The notes under the pieces: model-generated
The model's database searches: none
Seen by the model: the letters and a program-made list of their open reading frames with translations, nothing else
Told to the model about the DNA's origin: nothing
Position numbers and translations under genes: made by a program
Source of the DNA: Cenococcum geophilum 1.58
Lineage: Eukaryota > Ascomycota > Dothideomycetes > Gloniales > Gloniaceae
Direction of reading: 5' to 3'
NCBI GenBank assembly: GCA_001692895.1
Contig: KV748272.1
Coordinates: 1 to 64,000, forward strand
DNA length: 64,000 bases
In this document: positions 23,402-35,907 of the stretch, piece by piece
How the letters are laid out: each line of letters begins with the position of its first letter
Position numbering within the stretch: the stretch's first letter is position 1

Positions 23402-25188
23402 TCATGGAAGGAAATTTCCCGCGGAGTCAACGGAATCGTGATTCTTCTCACGGGGATCCATCATGCCATGGTGATGATCTCCGGAGGTGCGCGACATATC
23501 GTCTTCATCGTCGGTAGTCTTGACCTCGCGGGTGAGCTCAACATAGTCGTACTATCACTGGATTAGCTTGGAAAATGTAAGGGCTGGTATTGGAACTTAC
23601 GGCAAATTCACCGATCTCGACATCGTCAATACCAAGGATCTCCTCCTCTTCGGTGGCACGCAGCTTCAGAACAGGGAGGAATTTTCCAATTCCGTCAATG
23701 CAACCCAAAATAATACAGGTTCCGGCAAAAGAATAGGCACCACCAGTGACAGAATCCGCAAGCTGGTAACCCATCTGGATCCAGTGTCGGTTCACCCAGC
23801 CACCATTGATGACTGTGTAGCCATCCAAATGCGCAATATAATCTCTGAGGTTGAATGGATTAGCTGTTGGTACACTTTCGGATTCTTTTGAGTTTACTTA
23901 CGCTGCAAAGAAGCCAGTGCATATGTTGCCAACAAAGCCACCAACAGCATGGACAGCAAATATATCGAGAGCATCGTCGCAGCGGAGGAAGTACTTCAGT
24001 TTCGTGGCGTAATTGCATGCAACGCCACCGCACACACCGAAAACGACGGCAGCCCAGACAGGCACAAAGCCAGATCCAGGCGTGATGGCAACCAATCCAG
24101 CAACAACGCCGGAGCAGAAGCCCACAGTAGACCATTTTCGTTCTAGGCGGTAGTCAACAAGGCACCAGGTGATGCCTCCAACGCAAGCCGCAAGGTTGGT
24201 AACAACGGCAGCCATTACGGCACGGAGGTTAGCAGAAAGAGCCGAACCAGCGTTGAAACCAAACCATCCCACCCAGAGGAAGACAGTTCCGATGACAATG
24301 TGGGTGACGTTATGGGGGCGGTAGTTAAGTTCCTGCGTACCGTGGCCTCTTCTCTTTCCGAGCATGTACGAGTAAGCCAGCGCTGCGCAACCAGAAGAGA
24401 TATGAACGGGAGTGCCTCCAGCAAAGTCAAGTCCACCCATTTTTGAGACCCAGCCTTTGGGGTTCCAGGTCCAGCAAGCAATTGGGTCATAGATAACCGT
24501 GGACCAGATGAACATGTAGATGATGCATGGTAGCATCCGGCCTCTCTCAGCAACGGCCCCGACAGCTAGAGCGACACTGAACACGAAGGGTTAGTAATGC
24601 TTCGAGGTCCATTATTAGCTTGACTTACGTGATGGCGGCGAACATGCCCTGATACACGGCAAAAAGCAGGTCCGGGATCCTCGGGCTTCCGACAGATGGC
24701 TGAGCAAGGACGTTCTTGAAACCAAAGTTATCGAGAGCGCCGATGAACTTCCCTGCCTTATGAGAGAAGGTTAAGGAATAGCCCCAGAAAAACCACTGGA
24801 AAGAAACGACTGCTGTGGCCATAACTGAGAGCCATAAGAGTGACAAGGCTGACTTTCGTCGCGCAAGACCAGAATAGAAGAAACTGCCCGATGAGTTAGT
24901 TGACTTAAAGGAAATTATGAATATTTAAAAAGATGAACTATTTACATACCCGACGCCCGGAATCATGAGCAAAACTAGTGCAGTGGAGGTTATCATCCAG
25001 GCAATATCGCCGGACTTGAGCGGCCCAGTCAGCACTAGAAATCAGTCGCAAGAACGCTGGAGAGTGCGTACATTGTAGAAAACATTGAGATCGTACAGTA
25101 GCGAGTCTCCGCCCGTAGGCATTGACGAGTTGTTGTACGGCTCTAGCGGAACATAGGGAAGTGCTGTTGGATCTGTGGACTCGGCCAT
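23402..25188 (-). CDS. Ammonium transporter, Mep/Amt family
   Basis: This is a plasma-membrane ammonium permease that imports ammonium as nitrogen source; some fungal members also act as nitrogen sensors. Exons on the minus strand are 25188-25072, 25014-24950, 24883-24629, 24576-23902, 23844-23601 and 23551-23402, giving 501 residues. The first intron is best closed at the acceptor after CGCTCAAG, so that VFYN joins SGDIAWMITSTALVLL. The family blocks are intact: GVGFFYSGLARRKSAL, GGLDFAGGTPVH and DIFAVHAVGGFVGNI. The twin pore histidines fall at about residues 204 and 355 and the binding-site Asp at about 196. Eleven transmembrane helices are expected. The cytosolic tail starts ELTREVKTTDDEDD and includes a His cluster (GDHHHGMM). 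A GATA core (TTATC on +) lies at 25195-25199, but too close to the ATG to be persuasive. Mep1/2/3 subtype cannot be decided by eye. Confidence 0.95.
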
Positions 25189-28100
25189 GGCGGGTTATCG
25201 AAGGCTATTTCCAGCGTTGTAAATATAGGATAGCAGGGCGTGGGATGTGGATTCGCTTCGGTCGCGCTGTAGCTAAGGAGAGCGACCCTGCTACCGGGAG
25301 AAGTGTAGAGAGGTAGAAAAGAGGTTGTTGGAAGGAGTGGACGAAGTGGGAAGTGGGAGGAGCCGTGGTTTGGATAGACGTGACCAGCGGCTGAGCCCGA
25401 AGTTCACTTCCAGGGATCTCAGAAAATGTTTTCCTTGGCGTCGGCCTCCAATTCTCCTCTTGGGCCAGCCGAGAAGGCTGTGTGCGAGCTGAGGAAGAGA
25501 TTCCGCACGCGACTGCAGCGCGAGGACTGGAGAAAGAAGCTGGTGTTTATACAGGGAGCATGTGCAAATGCAAGAAGCGGAGCCGATCCAGCATAAGGGG
25601 CCATCTCCATAATTTAAATGGTGATGCGAATTCCACAACGGGTCTTCCACAGGCCCGGGGCACCACCGCACTAGAAGCAGCGGCCAGGATTCCCTTCCAA
25701 GCCACTCAGTGGGGTGTCAGATACGTCCCGCGCTTCAGCCAATGCCGGCGTTGTTTGCCCGCTGTGTCACGCAAGGAGGCGCCAGGATTTTGGGGCGGGA
25801 CTGGGCGGAAGGCTATGCTAGTCGAACCGCCCTCGCGGGATGATGACCGCGCTGCTTTTCTCTATCACACGCTGAGCTGCGTGCTGTCGTGACCGCTTGA
25901 GTGCAGGTAAGCTTCCGGAGCGCCTTGCCCGCCTTGCCAGCCCGAATAGGAGGCTCTCCAGCGGTCTATTTTCGGCCTGCGAGCGGCCTCGACCTGCGAA
26001 CGGGCATTCCTTGATGCAAAGTGCTATCCGCCCGGCCCTATCATGAGTTTCCAAGATGACATTGTGTTTTCTGCAGAGACCCTTTTTCTTATCAGGCCCG
26101 CAATCTCCTAGGCGTGCCAAGGCTCCATCTCCCTAATAAGCTTTGCGGCCCTTGCTTCAGATGGAACCCTAGCGCTGATGCTGGCTCGAAGCAGCTAGGA
26201 GGGTGGGCGGCCGAGACCTTTGACCGTTCTCGCGCCTTCAAAACGCTCTTCTCGAAAGCTTCTTCGTCCTCGTTTTTGCCTTTCCCAAAGCTTGCGAGGC
26301 AGTCTGGTGGGCAACTGTACGGCTGTCTCAGCAGTCATTTGACTGCCTTTCCGGAAAAGTCCAAACCACCCGCGTCTGAGAGTGGGACGCCGCTGGAGAT
26401 CCCCCATAACGCGGCTGGCCACCCCACATCCCGCCTCTTCGAAACGAAAGATCGATTTTTCACGGAATACTCCAACAGCATGCGTTTCTCAATCGGTGCC
26501 TGGCCTGTATCCCCCGCGAGCCTCCTGCAGGAAGGATACTAGCTCCGGCGTCCCCCCAGTGTGCGCGCAACACCACCCACCCTAATTTCGCTTTCTTGCA
26601 CACTAGAGAACTTTAAGTTTAACTTTTACAATTAAGCTTAAAAATTCAGAGACTTTACCTTTCTTGCAAGTGCACAGCCCTTTTGTACACTGGATCACTT
26701 GAGGGGGGACCTTGCCTATGGCAAATGCTTTTTCTCTATCGAAGTGGGCCCTATTCTCATAGATTTTCCCCTGTTGACGATCTTAGAGAAATTGTCAAGG
26801 CTGGAATGCGCCTTTGCTCTCTTTATTTCTCTTCCTCTCTCTCAAAACTTCGTTTTCCAGTTCGCTGGGGTAAGCGAATTTATTTCGCGGAGATAGCTAG
26901 CCTTTCTCTTATTGGTGTTTGTGGAGAAAGTAAAGACAGGGCAGACGCAACTGCGAGCTGCCTTTCTAAGCAAGAGAACCAACGAAATCCCAGGGAATGC
27001 TGGTCCTTCAAGGCCTTTGCTGAGTCACACGACGTTTGGCCTCATGTATTGTACGTGCCTTGCAGTTCCACTGGCTGCACGATCGCTGAGGCCACTCCAG
27101 TCTTTCCCCGCAGTTTCTCACCTGCAGCTGCTGTTGGTGTTCTCGTAGCACGGTCTCGGCGCCGTTTGCACCGCCTTTGGGCCGGTTCAAAGATCCGTCT
27201 ACCGGTCCATGCTATCCTGAGACATCATTTATTGAGACATGTACACCACCTTGGTGCATTCGGTTGAAAGCGCGTGTTGATCGCGCAGATCAAGCTTATG
27301 TGGATTCATACCCAAAAATACGTTAAAACAAGTCAAAATGGTCGTGCGTATTACTTTGGGGGTATGAAATTGCGCCGTTTGATCGCCAAGATCAGCACGC
27401 GCGTTCAACCGGATGCGCCAAGGTGTACAACACTGCTGACGCCATTCGCGTCTTAGCCTATATATAGCGTCATCTCATCCCTCGGGAAAAGCGTATGCTG
27501 ATCACGCACTACTCCTCGCTGTATAATCTCCAACTTAATTTCCACGTTGAGAAAGGTCCATTGGCTTCGTCGCCATTCGAAGAGAAAGGGTCTTACCAAT
27601 GAGCACGATCTGCAGATACTCACCGCCGGATGTGACAGGGCGCTGTAATTTATCAGGTGCTCGAAAATGCAAAACTTGCAAAGGTGGGAGCACAATGACA
27701 TTTCACCAATCTGGGTATAGTTGTGTGTCGCATGGTTTAAGAAATGGTCTAGCTTTTCACACTATTGAACGCAGCAATGGTGCTTATTACTATCAGCGCA
27801 CAAAAGCGTCGTTGTGTCCAGCTCGATCTCCACCGGCAAACTTGCGCGATTACATTCCACTCACTTTGTTAATTGTCAACTGTTAAATTTCATCGCTAAC
27901 GTTTGTCCAATCCGAACGATCCTTCATACAGGACGCATATGAATTAATGGTACTCCTGGAACAGCGCGAAATGTTTATTTGGTATGCCTCGAAACATTCC
28001 TAGCACTCCAATCTCGACCAGTGGTTTGAAAGACACATGGCAACTCTTTGTGGTTGAAGCATGAGTCCGTTTTTCAACTCCGACGCAGATCTCTAAGTCG

Positions 28101-28887
28101 GTAATAGTTTCACGATTAGACACGGTAACAGGGATGTTTTCAGGGTGATCGTATCCGTAGTTCGGAGAACCCCAACGTGGAAGGAGGCAGAGAATGCATA
28201 ATTGTGGTACATCAAATGCATCCTTCGTGCAAGCAGGGATTGTATCGAAGCATTGGATTTCAGATGTTGGAGAGGATACAAAGGCCCGACTGTAGATGGC
28301 TTGGTATTCTTAGTGCAAATTTTCATGCCTGAAAGCTCATTCAACATTGATTCCTCTATGGTGAAGACTCCTACGTGAACCTCCCGGATATTTGAAACTA
28401 TAAAAACAGTGTGGAAGGGACGTTGGAAGCTTTCCATTTCATTGGCAGCGGAGATAATTTGCGAGCCACCATCCGCTGATCTCTTCTCTGGTAGCAAGGA
28501 TGGATTAGAGCCACATTTTTACGGTGGTTATCAAGGCGAACATAAGTTCGTAGTTGGCAGGAATATCGCAGCCCTACTTTGACTCCTGGAATGATGAGAA
28601 ATGGTATTGGTGGCGAAAGCACGCCCAGTGGCCATCACAAGGGCGGGAAACCAAGTTTTTAGTGAAGGGACTAGGGTGAGGTCCAAATAAGCAACACATT
28701 AACTCCTCCAAATCCATCTACTTTTCTAAACGTCTGTATGTGCTCCTTTATTTTCTGCTGAGCTTTCTCGCAACGCAGTTTCGACGTTCGCACCGCCACA
28801 GCTGTAACGTCAACGTACATTCCCGCATCGGCTGGCGCTCGCCGATCATACCTCGAGACGGGAGAGCGTGAAGCAAGCCTTGCCGTC
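25189..28887. other. Long gene-poor stretch between transporter and MAPKKK
   Basis: These 3.7 kb hold the promoters of two genes pointing apart (transporter - and MAPKKK +). The part 25200-26600 is GC-rich and compositionally unlike the AT-richer 27400-28880. Frames at 26114-26542, 26683-27267 and 28093-28497 (-) lack recognisable domains, and I do not call them. A hairpin MITE lies at 27241-27428. Nothing else is supported. Confidence 0.5.
27241..27428. mobile_element. Hairpin MITE-like element (188 bp)
   Basis: Two arms of about 80 bp are inverted copies, separated by about 27 bp. The left arm contains CTTGGTGCATTCGGTTGAAA and the reverse complement of the right arm CTTGGCGCATCCGGTTGAAC. 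Further in, GCGCGTGTTGATC pairs with GCGCGTGCTGATC, and TTCATACCC is shared at the base of the loop. The ends read GTACACC and GGTGTAC, so TA could be the target duplication. It lies in the shared upstream region of the transporter and the MAPKKK. It has no coding capacity and would fold as a long hairpin. Confidence 0.7.
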
Positions 28888-31800
28888 ATGAGCCGCGAGC
28901 CTCCTCCTCAAAACGTCCGCTTCACAGAAGTTGGCCATGCTCAAGTTCTGCTCGATAAACGCGTCGACATCAACAACCAGCCGATGATGGAGACGCCAGG
29001 TTTGCCGACAAACGACTCGTCGGGGACAGGCTCGTCTGGCGAGTCCGATCACGAGAGCCCTCTCGACTATGGCCAGCGACATGGCTCCCTCGACAGTAAT
29101 GAAGGCGAATATCAGTTTGCACCCCCGGTGTCCACAACGCCCATTGACGATGTACCACCTATGAGTAATAGTGCAAACCACGGCTGGGCCTCAACCGGAC
29201 AACCCCGACCGAGAGGAACGGGCTGCGTGGGCGGGCCAAATGGCACGTTTGAGAATCCTCCGCTACTACAGACAACCGGCATGAGCACCGGTCGAACGCA
29301 GAGACCGAGTGCGATCAGGACGCCCTCAAATGCGTACGCGCCTGCCCGGCGGCCAAACCAATTCTCCTTGAATACTTCCAGTCGACACCGCAATTCCTCC
29401 ACGAACCGAAGCCGCCGAAACCCCAACGCAGAATATCGCGCGCAGGAGAAGGCATACGTTCAGCGAATACGCCAGGAGGATGATCAGGATGATTTCTTCG
29501 ATCTTCGTACACCTAGTTTGGGATACAGCACAGATTCTGAGACAGATGACGAGTCGCCATCAACCGCCGAGTGCGTTGATAATGACCCATATGACCAGGA
29601 GACACTATTATACTACGGGAATGATGATATGCAGCCCTCAGTGGAGGAGCTAAAGATCCCTGCGAATAGGGAGAGGCTGGAATGGCACTCGATGCTTGCG
29701 AGCGTTCTGACTGGAGATGTTGTGAAACAAGAAAAGAAGCGATTGATTGGTAGCAACGAGCAGCAGGGCGACAACTCCTTAAAAGCAGAGATATGGATGG
29801 GTGTTAGAGCAAAAGTCTGTGGGCGAATGCTACCAGCACAACGACGAATAATCGAAGATGGCCGATCACGCATGAAGGCAGTTATCGAGGGGATAATAGC
29901 CTTCGAAATCAAAGGAGAGGCCGAGGTTGGTAAGACTGCTGCCCAGCAAGTAGAAGAGGTGGTGAAGAAGATTGAGAAATGCGAAAGTCTCTACCCAACA
30001 AGACAGGCTATGGAAGCTGCTCAGCCACAAACCGCATCCCAGGCATATAAAGAGAGCTGTGATGCAGTCATATCATGGCACAACACCACTCAGCTCATTA
30101 ACACTGAATTGGGAATCTTGAAAGCTTGGGTTGGAAATGATGAGCTTGATTTCTCGAAGCCGCGATCTAGATCAGGGAACGACCATCGCCTTACTGACGA
30201 CTCGTCCTTTATTGACAGAATCCTCAAAGAAGACGGTCTGAAATCTCTACAAGGCAAAGACAATCTTCTCGTCGAACTCAATAAAGTCATCAACAAAGCT
30301 AAAGCAACTTTGATTGCAAACGCGGAAGGGTTTGCAGAACGACATCTTCCACCGTACATCGAAGAACTTCTCACTCTCATTAATTTCCCCTCCCGATTAG
30401 TGCAGGAGATTATTCGAATGCGTCTTTCGTATGCTAAGAAAATTAAGGATCCAGCGCAGCAGGGCATTATGATGGCAGAACAAATGATCTCTCAATTTCA
30501 GATTCTCCTCAACCTCGCCACCCGGATAAAAGAAGCATATACCATTGTTTCGCAACCAGAATCCGGTTGGGAGCCACCGCCCTGTATTGAAGAGAATTTT
30601 GACACGGTTGTCCTGGATGCTCTCAAATTTTACTTCAAGATGCTGAACTGGAAGCTCTCTGCCAATAAAAATACATTCAAGGAGGCTGAAATCCTTGAAC
30701 AGGAGTGGGAATTTTCGAACAAGCTAGGAAGGCGGCTAGAAGGAGGAGATGTGGAGGTTGCGGAACAATTCAGGTGAGCTTGCTTAATAGAGGTTTGGAG
30801 GCAATGACTAATTGGCATCATAGTTCCCTCACCTCCAAGTCGCTCTCACGTCTAACAAGTCACTTCGAGAAGGAGCTGCAAAGACGGCCAGAAGAGGTCG
30901 CTGGAGCTGAAATGGATAAGCGATACAAGCAGATTCTGGACTCCGTCCGGGTCCGCCAACGAAAGCTTTTTCGCTTTTCAAGAATTTTGACACAACGGTT
31001 CGAAAATTCGACCGAGTATAACATCAATATCGACCCAGAACAACTCCACGACCTTTATGATGCTCTTATCCTCTCTGGTCATTTTCTCATTGAGACGCAA
31101 ACCAGCGACAATTTCGGCATGTACATTCTTGCTTCGCCAGCATTGGAAGACAGGCCAAACGATATTCACTCCCTTCTCACAACCTGCTATCATGCTGAGG
31201 ATAACCCGGAGGATCCAGCAAACCCGTATGTACTGATCTTAAAGCCTGAGAATCCAATGTATTGGCCGGGAAGGAAATTCGTCTCCGGTCTACGCCAACC
31301 TCATCTGGACTTAAAGACAAGCCGTCTCCGACTTGTAGCTGACGGATCGCAACAACGACTTGCAAACGCCAATGCAGCCTTTATGCAGGCTATTGGTATA
31401 GACCTGACGAAACTAATCGAGCAGCGGGCAAATCTTCCTCGTGTCAACCAAGAGCTGCAGAAGATCAAAAAGACGGCTTACAAGCTATCGAATACTATCA
31501 TGGATAGCGTTGAGATTATCCGAAAGCAAACTGTTGGTCTGGAATGTCAAGAGCTTATTCAGACTTGCTTTGCTTTTGCCACCGAATTCGGGCAACGTTC
31601 GGTCTACTACATGGACCATAATCGACGGGCTTTGAACAACCTTAAGCTGACGAGGCTGGCACTGGACTGGGTTAGCTTCATATGCGACGATTGCGTAGCG
31701 TCGGATCGCAAGACTTTCCGATGGGCAGTCGTTGCATTGGAGTTCGCTATGATCATGACTCGTGGTCAGAATATCCTGTCAATCAGCGAGCAAGAATATG

Positions 31801-33120
31801 CCAAGCTACGAGCCAAAGTCGCCGGCTGCATGTCCTTACTCATTTCCCATTTCGATATCATGGGTGCAAGATCCACGATAGCAGCTCAAGCAGAAAAGCA
31901 GCGTATGGACGCTATGATTGGGAAGCTCAGGCTCGACGTTAGCCGATTGAAAGATGATGAAGAGTCTGTCCGTCTGGTGCAAGAGAATTGGCTTGAGCAG
32001 CTAACGGAGATCGATGAGTTCAGGAAGCAAAAGGAAGCTGAGAGGCAGGCATTGGGAAGAGTTTTGGAAGATTCCAATGAAGCTGATCGAGCCTTGACCT
32101 ACCTTTCCTCTTCCGCCACGAATGTAACTTTGCGATGGCAGCAAGGCCAATTCGTTGGAGGAGGCACTTTTGGTTCTGTCTACGCTGCGATGAACTTGGA
32201 TTCAGGACATTTAATGGCTGTCAAGGAAATCCGTCTTCAGGATCCCCAACTTATTCCAACGATTGTTGCACAGATTAGAGATGAGATGGGCGTCTTGCAA
32301 GTCTTGGACCATCCAAATATTGTGTCCTACTATGGCATCGAACCCCACAGAGATAAAGTGTATATCTTTATGGAATATTGTTCCGGTGGATCTCTGGCAG
32401 GTCTCTTGGAACACGGTAGGATCGAGGATGAGACAGTGATCATGGTGTATGCTCTGCAAATGTTGGAGGGTCTAGCATATCTTCACGAGAGTGGTGTCGT
32501 CCACCGAGACATCAAACCCGAGAGTAAGCGAAATCTTTAAGATGTTCCAAGCTCATGCTAACTATATTGTTACAGATATACTGCTAGATCATAACGGAGT
32601 CATAAAATTTGTAGACTTCGGAGCTGCTAAGGTCATCGCCAGACAAGGAAAGACTTTAGCTGCAGAGCACGCCGCAACCCGTCAAGGCCGTCAAAAATCC
32701 ATGACAGGGACTCCAATGTACATGTCACCTGAAGTGATCCGAGGACAGAACCAAGGTCGTCATGGTGCAGTCGACATCTGGTCCCTGGGATGTGTTACCC
32801 TCGAGATGGCTACCGGAAGACGACCTTGGGCAAGCTTAGACAATGAATGGGCTATCATGTACAACATTGCTCAAGGCAATCCTCCACAGCTACCTACAAA
32901 GGACCAACTAAGCGAGTCGGGAATCGACTTTTTAAATAAGTGTTTTGAAAGAAACCCTTCGAAGAGGGCATCGGCAGTTGAATTGCTGCAGCACGAGTGG
33001 ATCATGGCTCTTCGAGCTCAATTATCACTAGAGCCGCAAACGCCACAGACACCCAGCGATACATCGAGTAGTTCAGGTAGCACCCACAGTTCCCGACAAA
33101 ATTCTGGCATCTACATGTAA
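28888..33120 (+). CDS. SSK2: SSK2/SskB-type MAP kinase kinase kinase
   Basis: This is the MAPKKK of the high-osmolarity (HOG) pathway, activated by the Ssk1 response regulator and phosphorylating the Pbs2 MAPKK. Exons are 28888-30773, 30824-32523 and 32576-33120, giving 1376 residues, the usual length for filamentous fungi. The N-terminal 250 residues are disordered and Ser/Pro/Asn-rich. A long helical regulatory region follows, conserved in this family (for example GMYILASPALEDRPNDIHSL). The kinase domain starts near residue 1066 with GGGTFGSVYAAMNL, then AVKEI, the catalytic loop HRDIKPEN split by the last intron, DFGAAKVI, and the activation segment ending GTPMYMSPEVI. The C-terminal tail is Ser/Thr/Pro-rich. 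Both introns are GT-AG and restore the family sequence. Neurospora os-4 is the likely orthologue. No damage is visible. Confidence 0.95.
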
Positions 33121-34262
33121 TTGTCTTTACTGTTCGCGTAGGCTAAACATTTCATCTTGTGACCGGTACAGGCTTATGGCAAGCTGGTCAAACCGTTCAG
33201 TTTCTTTCATTTTTCTCCAGACCATGCCATTTTTCTTCGAGAACAATCGTTTTTGGGAATGGAACATTTGGTCAGGCGTTTGCATTAGCGATGGAGTAGG
33301 GCATTTTGGCATAACGAAAGGATTATGATATCCAACTCTTGTAGTATTCTTCTATGTACAAAGCAACAATTGCTCCCGGCATACCAGAGGGTGCTTGTGT
33401 GGGTTTGGCATGTAGCGATATAACCGACTATCATTTTTGCCTAAGGGGTTTAAGCATGTTCCGAGACGTGACCTGTCCACCTGTGCCACAAAAAAGTACT
33501 TTAGAGACTTACAGGGCCTTCAAAATGGCTCACTAGACCTAATGCATAATCCTGAACTAACTTCTATAAACCTAGTTAGTTTGGTGGCATCTCGGTGCTG
33601 CTGCTAATCACTAGCTCAAAAAGCCTTCAGAATCAAATGCTCGTCTCAATGGCTACCAAAACTATTCCAATATATAATTTGAAAAGCCTTTATCCACACA
33701 CACCTTCAAAATCAGCGCTTCATACAAGGGCTCCCGGGCACGTGTGACGATTTCCCCGCATTCGCAGTGGCGTGTAGTACCTTGAAGCCTGCAACAGAAA
33801 TTTTCTTCTTGTGCAGGCGCTCACCCATAGACTTTTGGCGTCCTCTAACTCGGGCCGGAGGCGGCGAGGGAGTCGGACTGGGAGCTCTGGCCTTGATTTT
33901 GCCGGGAATTCAGCGTGGATTTTTGGAGGGGCACATCGACACCGCAGCTGGGGGAGAGTTTAAAATTTCGGAGAGGGGAAAGCTTTCTGACTTCTCTCAC
34001 ACCACTTCCTCCTTTTGCCATTGAGAGAATTTGCGCCCACCATACTATCAAAGGTCCTGAAACCCGTATTCATTTCGCGAAAACCCCCCAAAAATTTTTT
34101 TGGTGGATGCATCGGTCTAAAAGTTCCAATTGAAATTGATTCTTGCCTGAGTTTTCCGCGGGTATTCTCTACACCAAAACCTCCGCCTCACCCACTTTTG
34201 CCTGCCCATCGCGGCATCCCCAAGACCCTCCGATCCGATCCGATCCCATCCACCTAATCTCC
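33121..34262. other. Intergenic region between convergent genes
   Basis: The MAPKKK and the dihydroorotate dehydrogenase-like gene converge here. No gene is supported in the 1.1 kb. Small frames around 33767-34257 overlap one another in a C-rich region and do not resemble any family. Confidence 0.55.
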
Positions 34263-35453
34263 TCACGCACGCCAAACCTCGCTCCCCCTCCGCCCCTTCC
34301 CCAACGCCTCCGCAATCTCCTCAAACACCCTTATCCCCTTCCTACCAAGCGCCGTCCCCACGCCCACCGCCGCGGCGCCGACAGCGCGCATGCGGCGAAA
34401 GCCCTCCGCATCCTCGACGCCGCCGACGCCGATTATCTGGATCGCCTCGAGTTCCGTGTGCCGGAACAGCTCGCCCTTGATCGTGTAGACGTTGCCCAGC
34501 GCGAGTGGGTGCAAGGGGGCGCCGGCCATGCCGCCGATGCCGGTGCCTGTGGCCGAGTTGAGCGTGCTGTGCAGGACCTCGCGCGGGAGCACGGCGCCGG
34601 AGGTGGAGGAGGAGGTGGTAGTAGTTAGGGTGGGCGAGGAGGGCGCTTCGAGGCGCGGGGAGAGGAGCAGCGCGGAGCCGAGGGTGTTGGTCGCGGTGAT
34701 GAAGGAGACCGGGGTGGAGACAGTCGATGGTGACGCGACGGCGGAGGCGAGCAGCGCGTTAATGAGATTGTGGTATTGGTCGGCGTGGGTGTAGGGTGGT
34801 GTTTTGATGCCGATGAGGACTTGGGCGGCGGCGAGTTCCTGCTGCTGGGATGGCGGTTGAGAGAGGAGCTGGGTTGCGATTTCGGCTTTCAGTGCTATGA
34901 GGTATTCAGCGAGTCGGTCTGTGTGGTAGGCTAGCGGGGGTGTATTCGGGATGTTGGGGCAGGAGAGGTTGATTTCCATGGCGAGAGGCATGAGCACATT
35001 TTGCTGGTGTGCAGTGATGAGGCGGTAGCATTGCAGGACCTCGTCGATGCTGCCCGTGACGGAGATTATGAAAGGTTTAATAGTGGGTGAGGAGGGTAGG
35101 TTGGGAGAGGAGGTGGATGAGGCGAAGCTGCGTGCTTCTCGCGTTCTATCGGAGATGGTTTTTATAAATTTCAAATATTCCCCCAGCAGTATAGGACTAT
35201 ATCCGAGTGTATTCAGGCTTCCAGTCTGGTCCGCGCTAGCATTTGCGTTGTCGGGGGAAGCGTTGTGGGTGGTGGGATTGAAGAATGTGTATTGATGGAT
35301 GTTGGGATCGTGTGGGAAGCCGTTGAGGAGTGATGTACGTGTTGTAACCGCTCCAGTGAACGGGCAGTTGTAAAGCTCCTGGAGCTCTTCAAGGGTGGTG
35401 CACCAGGGATTTGCAGAATTGAGGAGTGGTGGGTTGATCATGAGAGGCTTCAT
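34263..35453 (-). CDS. Class 1A dihydroorotate dehydrogenase-like flavoprotein
   Basis: This intronless frame codes for 396 residues of the FMN-dependent, cytosolic class 1A family (yeast Ura1 and lactococcal PyrDA), which oxidise dihydroorotate using fumarate. Visible motifs are NSANPW near the start, TTRTSLLNGFPHDP at about 38-50, SLNTLGYSP at about 79-87, EINLSCPNIPN with the presumed catalytic Cys at about 165, KTPPYTH, and the FMN phosphate-binding end GVGGVEDAEGF then VGVGTALGRKG. There is no N-terminal membrane or mitochondrial extension, as expected for class 1. Two low-complexity insertions (around 63-77 and a Ser/Thr run near 270-285) make it longer than Ura1. Most moulds make pyrimidines with the mitochondrial class 2 enzyme, so this may be a paralogue with another substrate. 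It is divergent from the GIY-YIG-like gene, 454 bases away. Confidence 0.85.
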   Translation of the reverse strand: MKPLMINPPLLNSANPWCTTLEELQELYNCPFTGAVTTRTSLLNGFPHDPNIHQYTFFNPTTHNASPDNANASADQTGSLNTLGYSPILLGEYLKFIKTISDRTREARSFASSTSSPNLPSSPTIKPFIISVTGSIDEVLQCYRLITAHQQNVLMPLAMEINLSCPNIPNTPPLAYHTDRLAEYLIALKAEIATQLLSQPPSQQQELAAAQVLIGIKTPPYTHADQYHNLINALLASAVASPSTVSTPVSFITATNTLGSALLLSPRLEAPSSPTLTTTTSSSTSGAVLPREVLHSTLNSATGTGIGGMAGAPLHPLALGNVYTIKGELFRHTELEAIQIIGVGGVEDAEGFRRMRAVGAAAVGVGTALGRKGIRVFEEIAEALGKGRRGSEVWRA

Positions 35454-35907
35454 GACTGGTAATTAGTGTAACGAAAAGCGGGGCAATACTTAGTACTCTT
35501 TTCGTAGGAGCCGAGCGCGTGCGGGTTTATTTAGCTGCAGTTCGAAAGGTTAAGATAATATCATATCATCATGACGGGCTCCGATCACAACCGGTTGGGT
35601 GTGCTGGGGTCCTAGGCATATCAATGAATTGGACAGCGTGAGGAGGTGCATGGGGAGGTGCAGGCTTTCGTCTAAATGAGCAAAGAAAGCTGTTCTCGCA
35701 ATGCGGCACGATATTGATGACTTGAAAGCATCTATTGCTTCAACTCGATGGATCGGTCTTCTCTCATAGAGACGGGCTGACTAGCTGTTGAACAACCCAA
35801 AACGCTGCTTATATAATCGAGTGACATCCGCTAGAAAGGCGGTCTGACTGAAGCTCATATGCATGAATTTCATAGCTTTTCAGTGATATTTTATCCAATT
35901 TTTCATT
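35454..35907. promoter_or_regulatory. Shared divergent promoter region
   Basis: This is the only non-coding DNA between the dehydrogenase-like gene (-) and the GIY-YIG-like gene (+), so it should contain both promoters. A TATA-like TTATATAATC at about 35811 lies about 95 bases before the + start. I see no repeat or operator. Confidence 0.45.

Noticed and set aside
26683..27267. 194-codon open frame upstream of the MAPKKK
   Set aside because: No recognisable domain, no conserved-looking pattern, and it runs into the hairpin MITE at 27241. Other frames there are also open, so chance is the simplest explanation.
28093..28497. 134-codon minus-strand frame
   Set aside because: No family resemblance, no sign of flanking exons, and located in an AT-rich promoter stretch.
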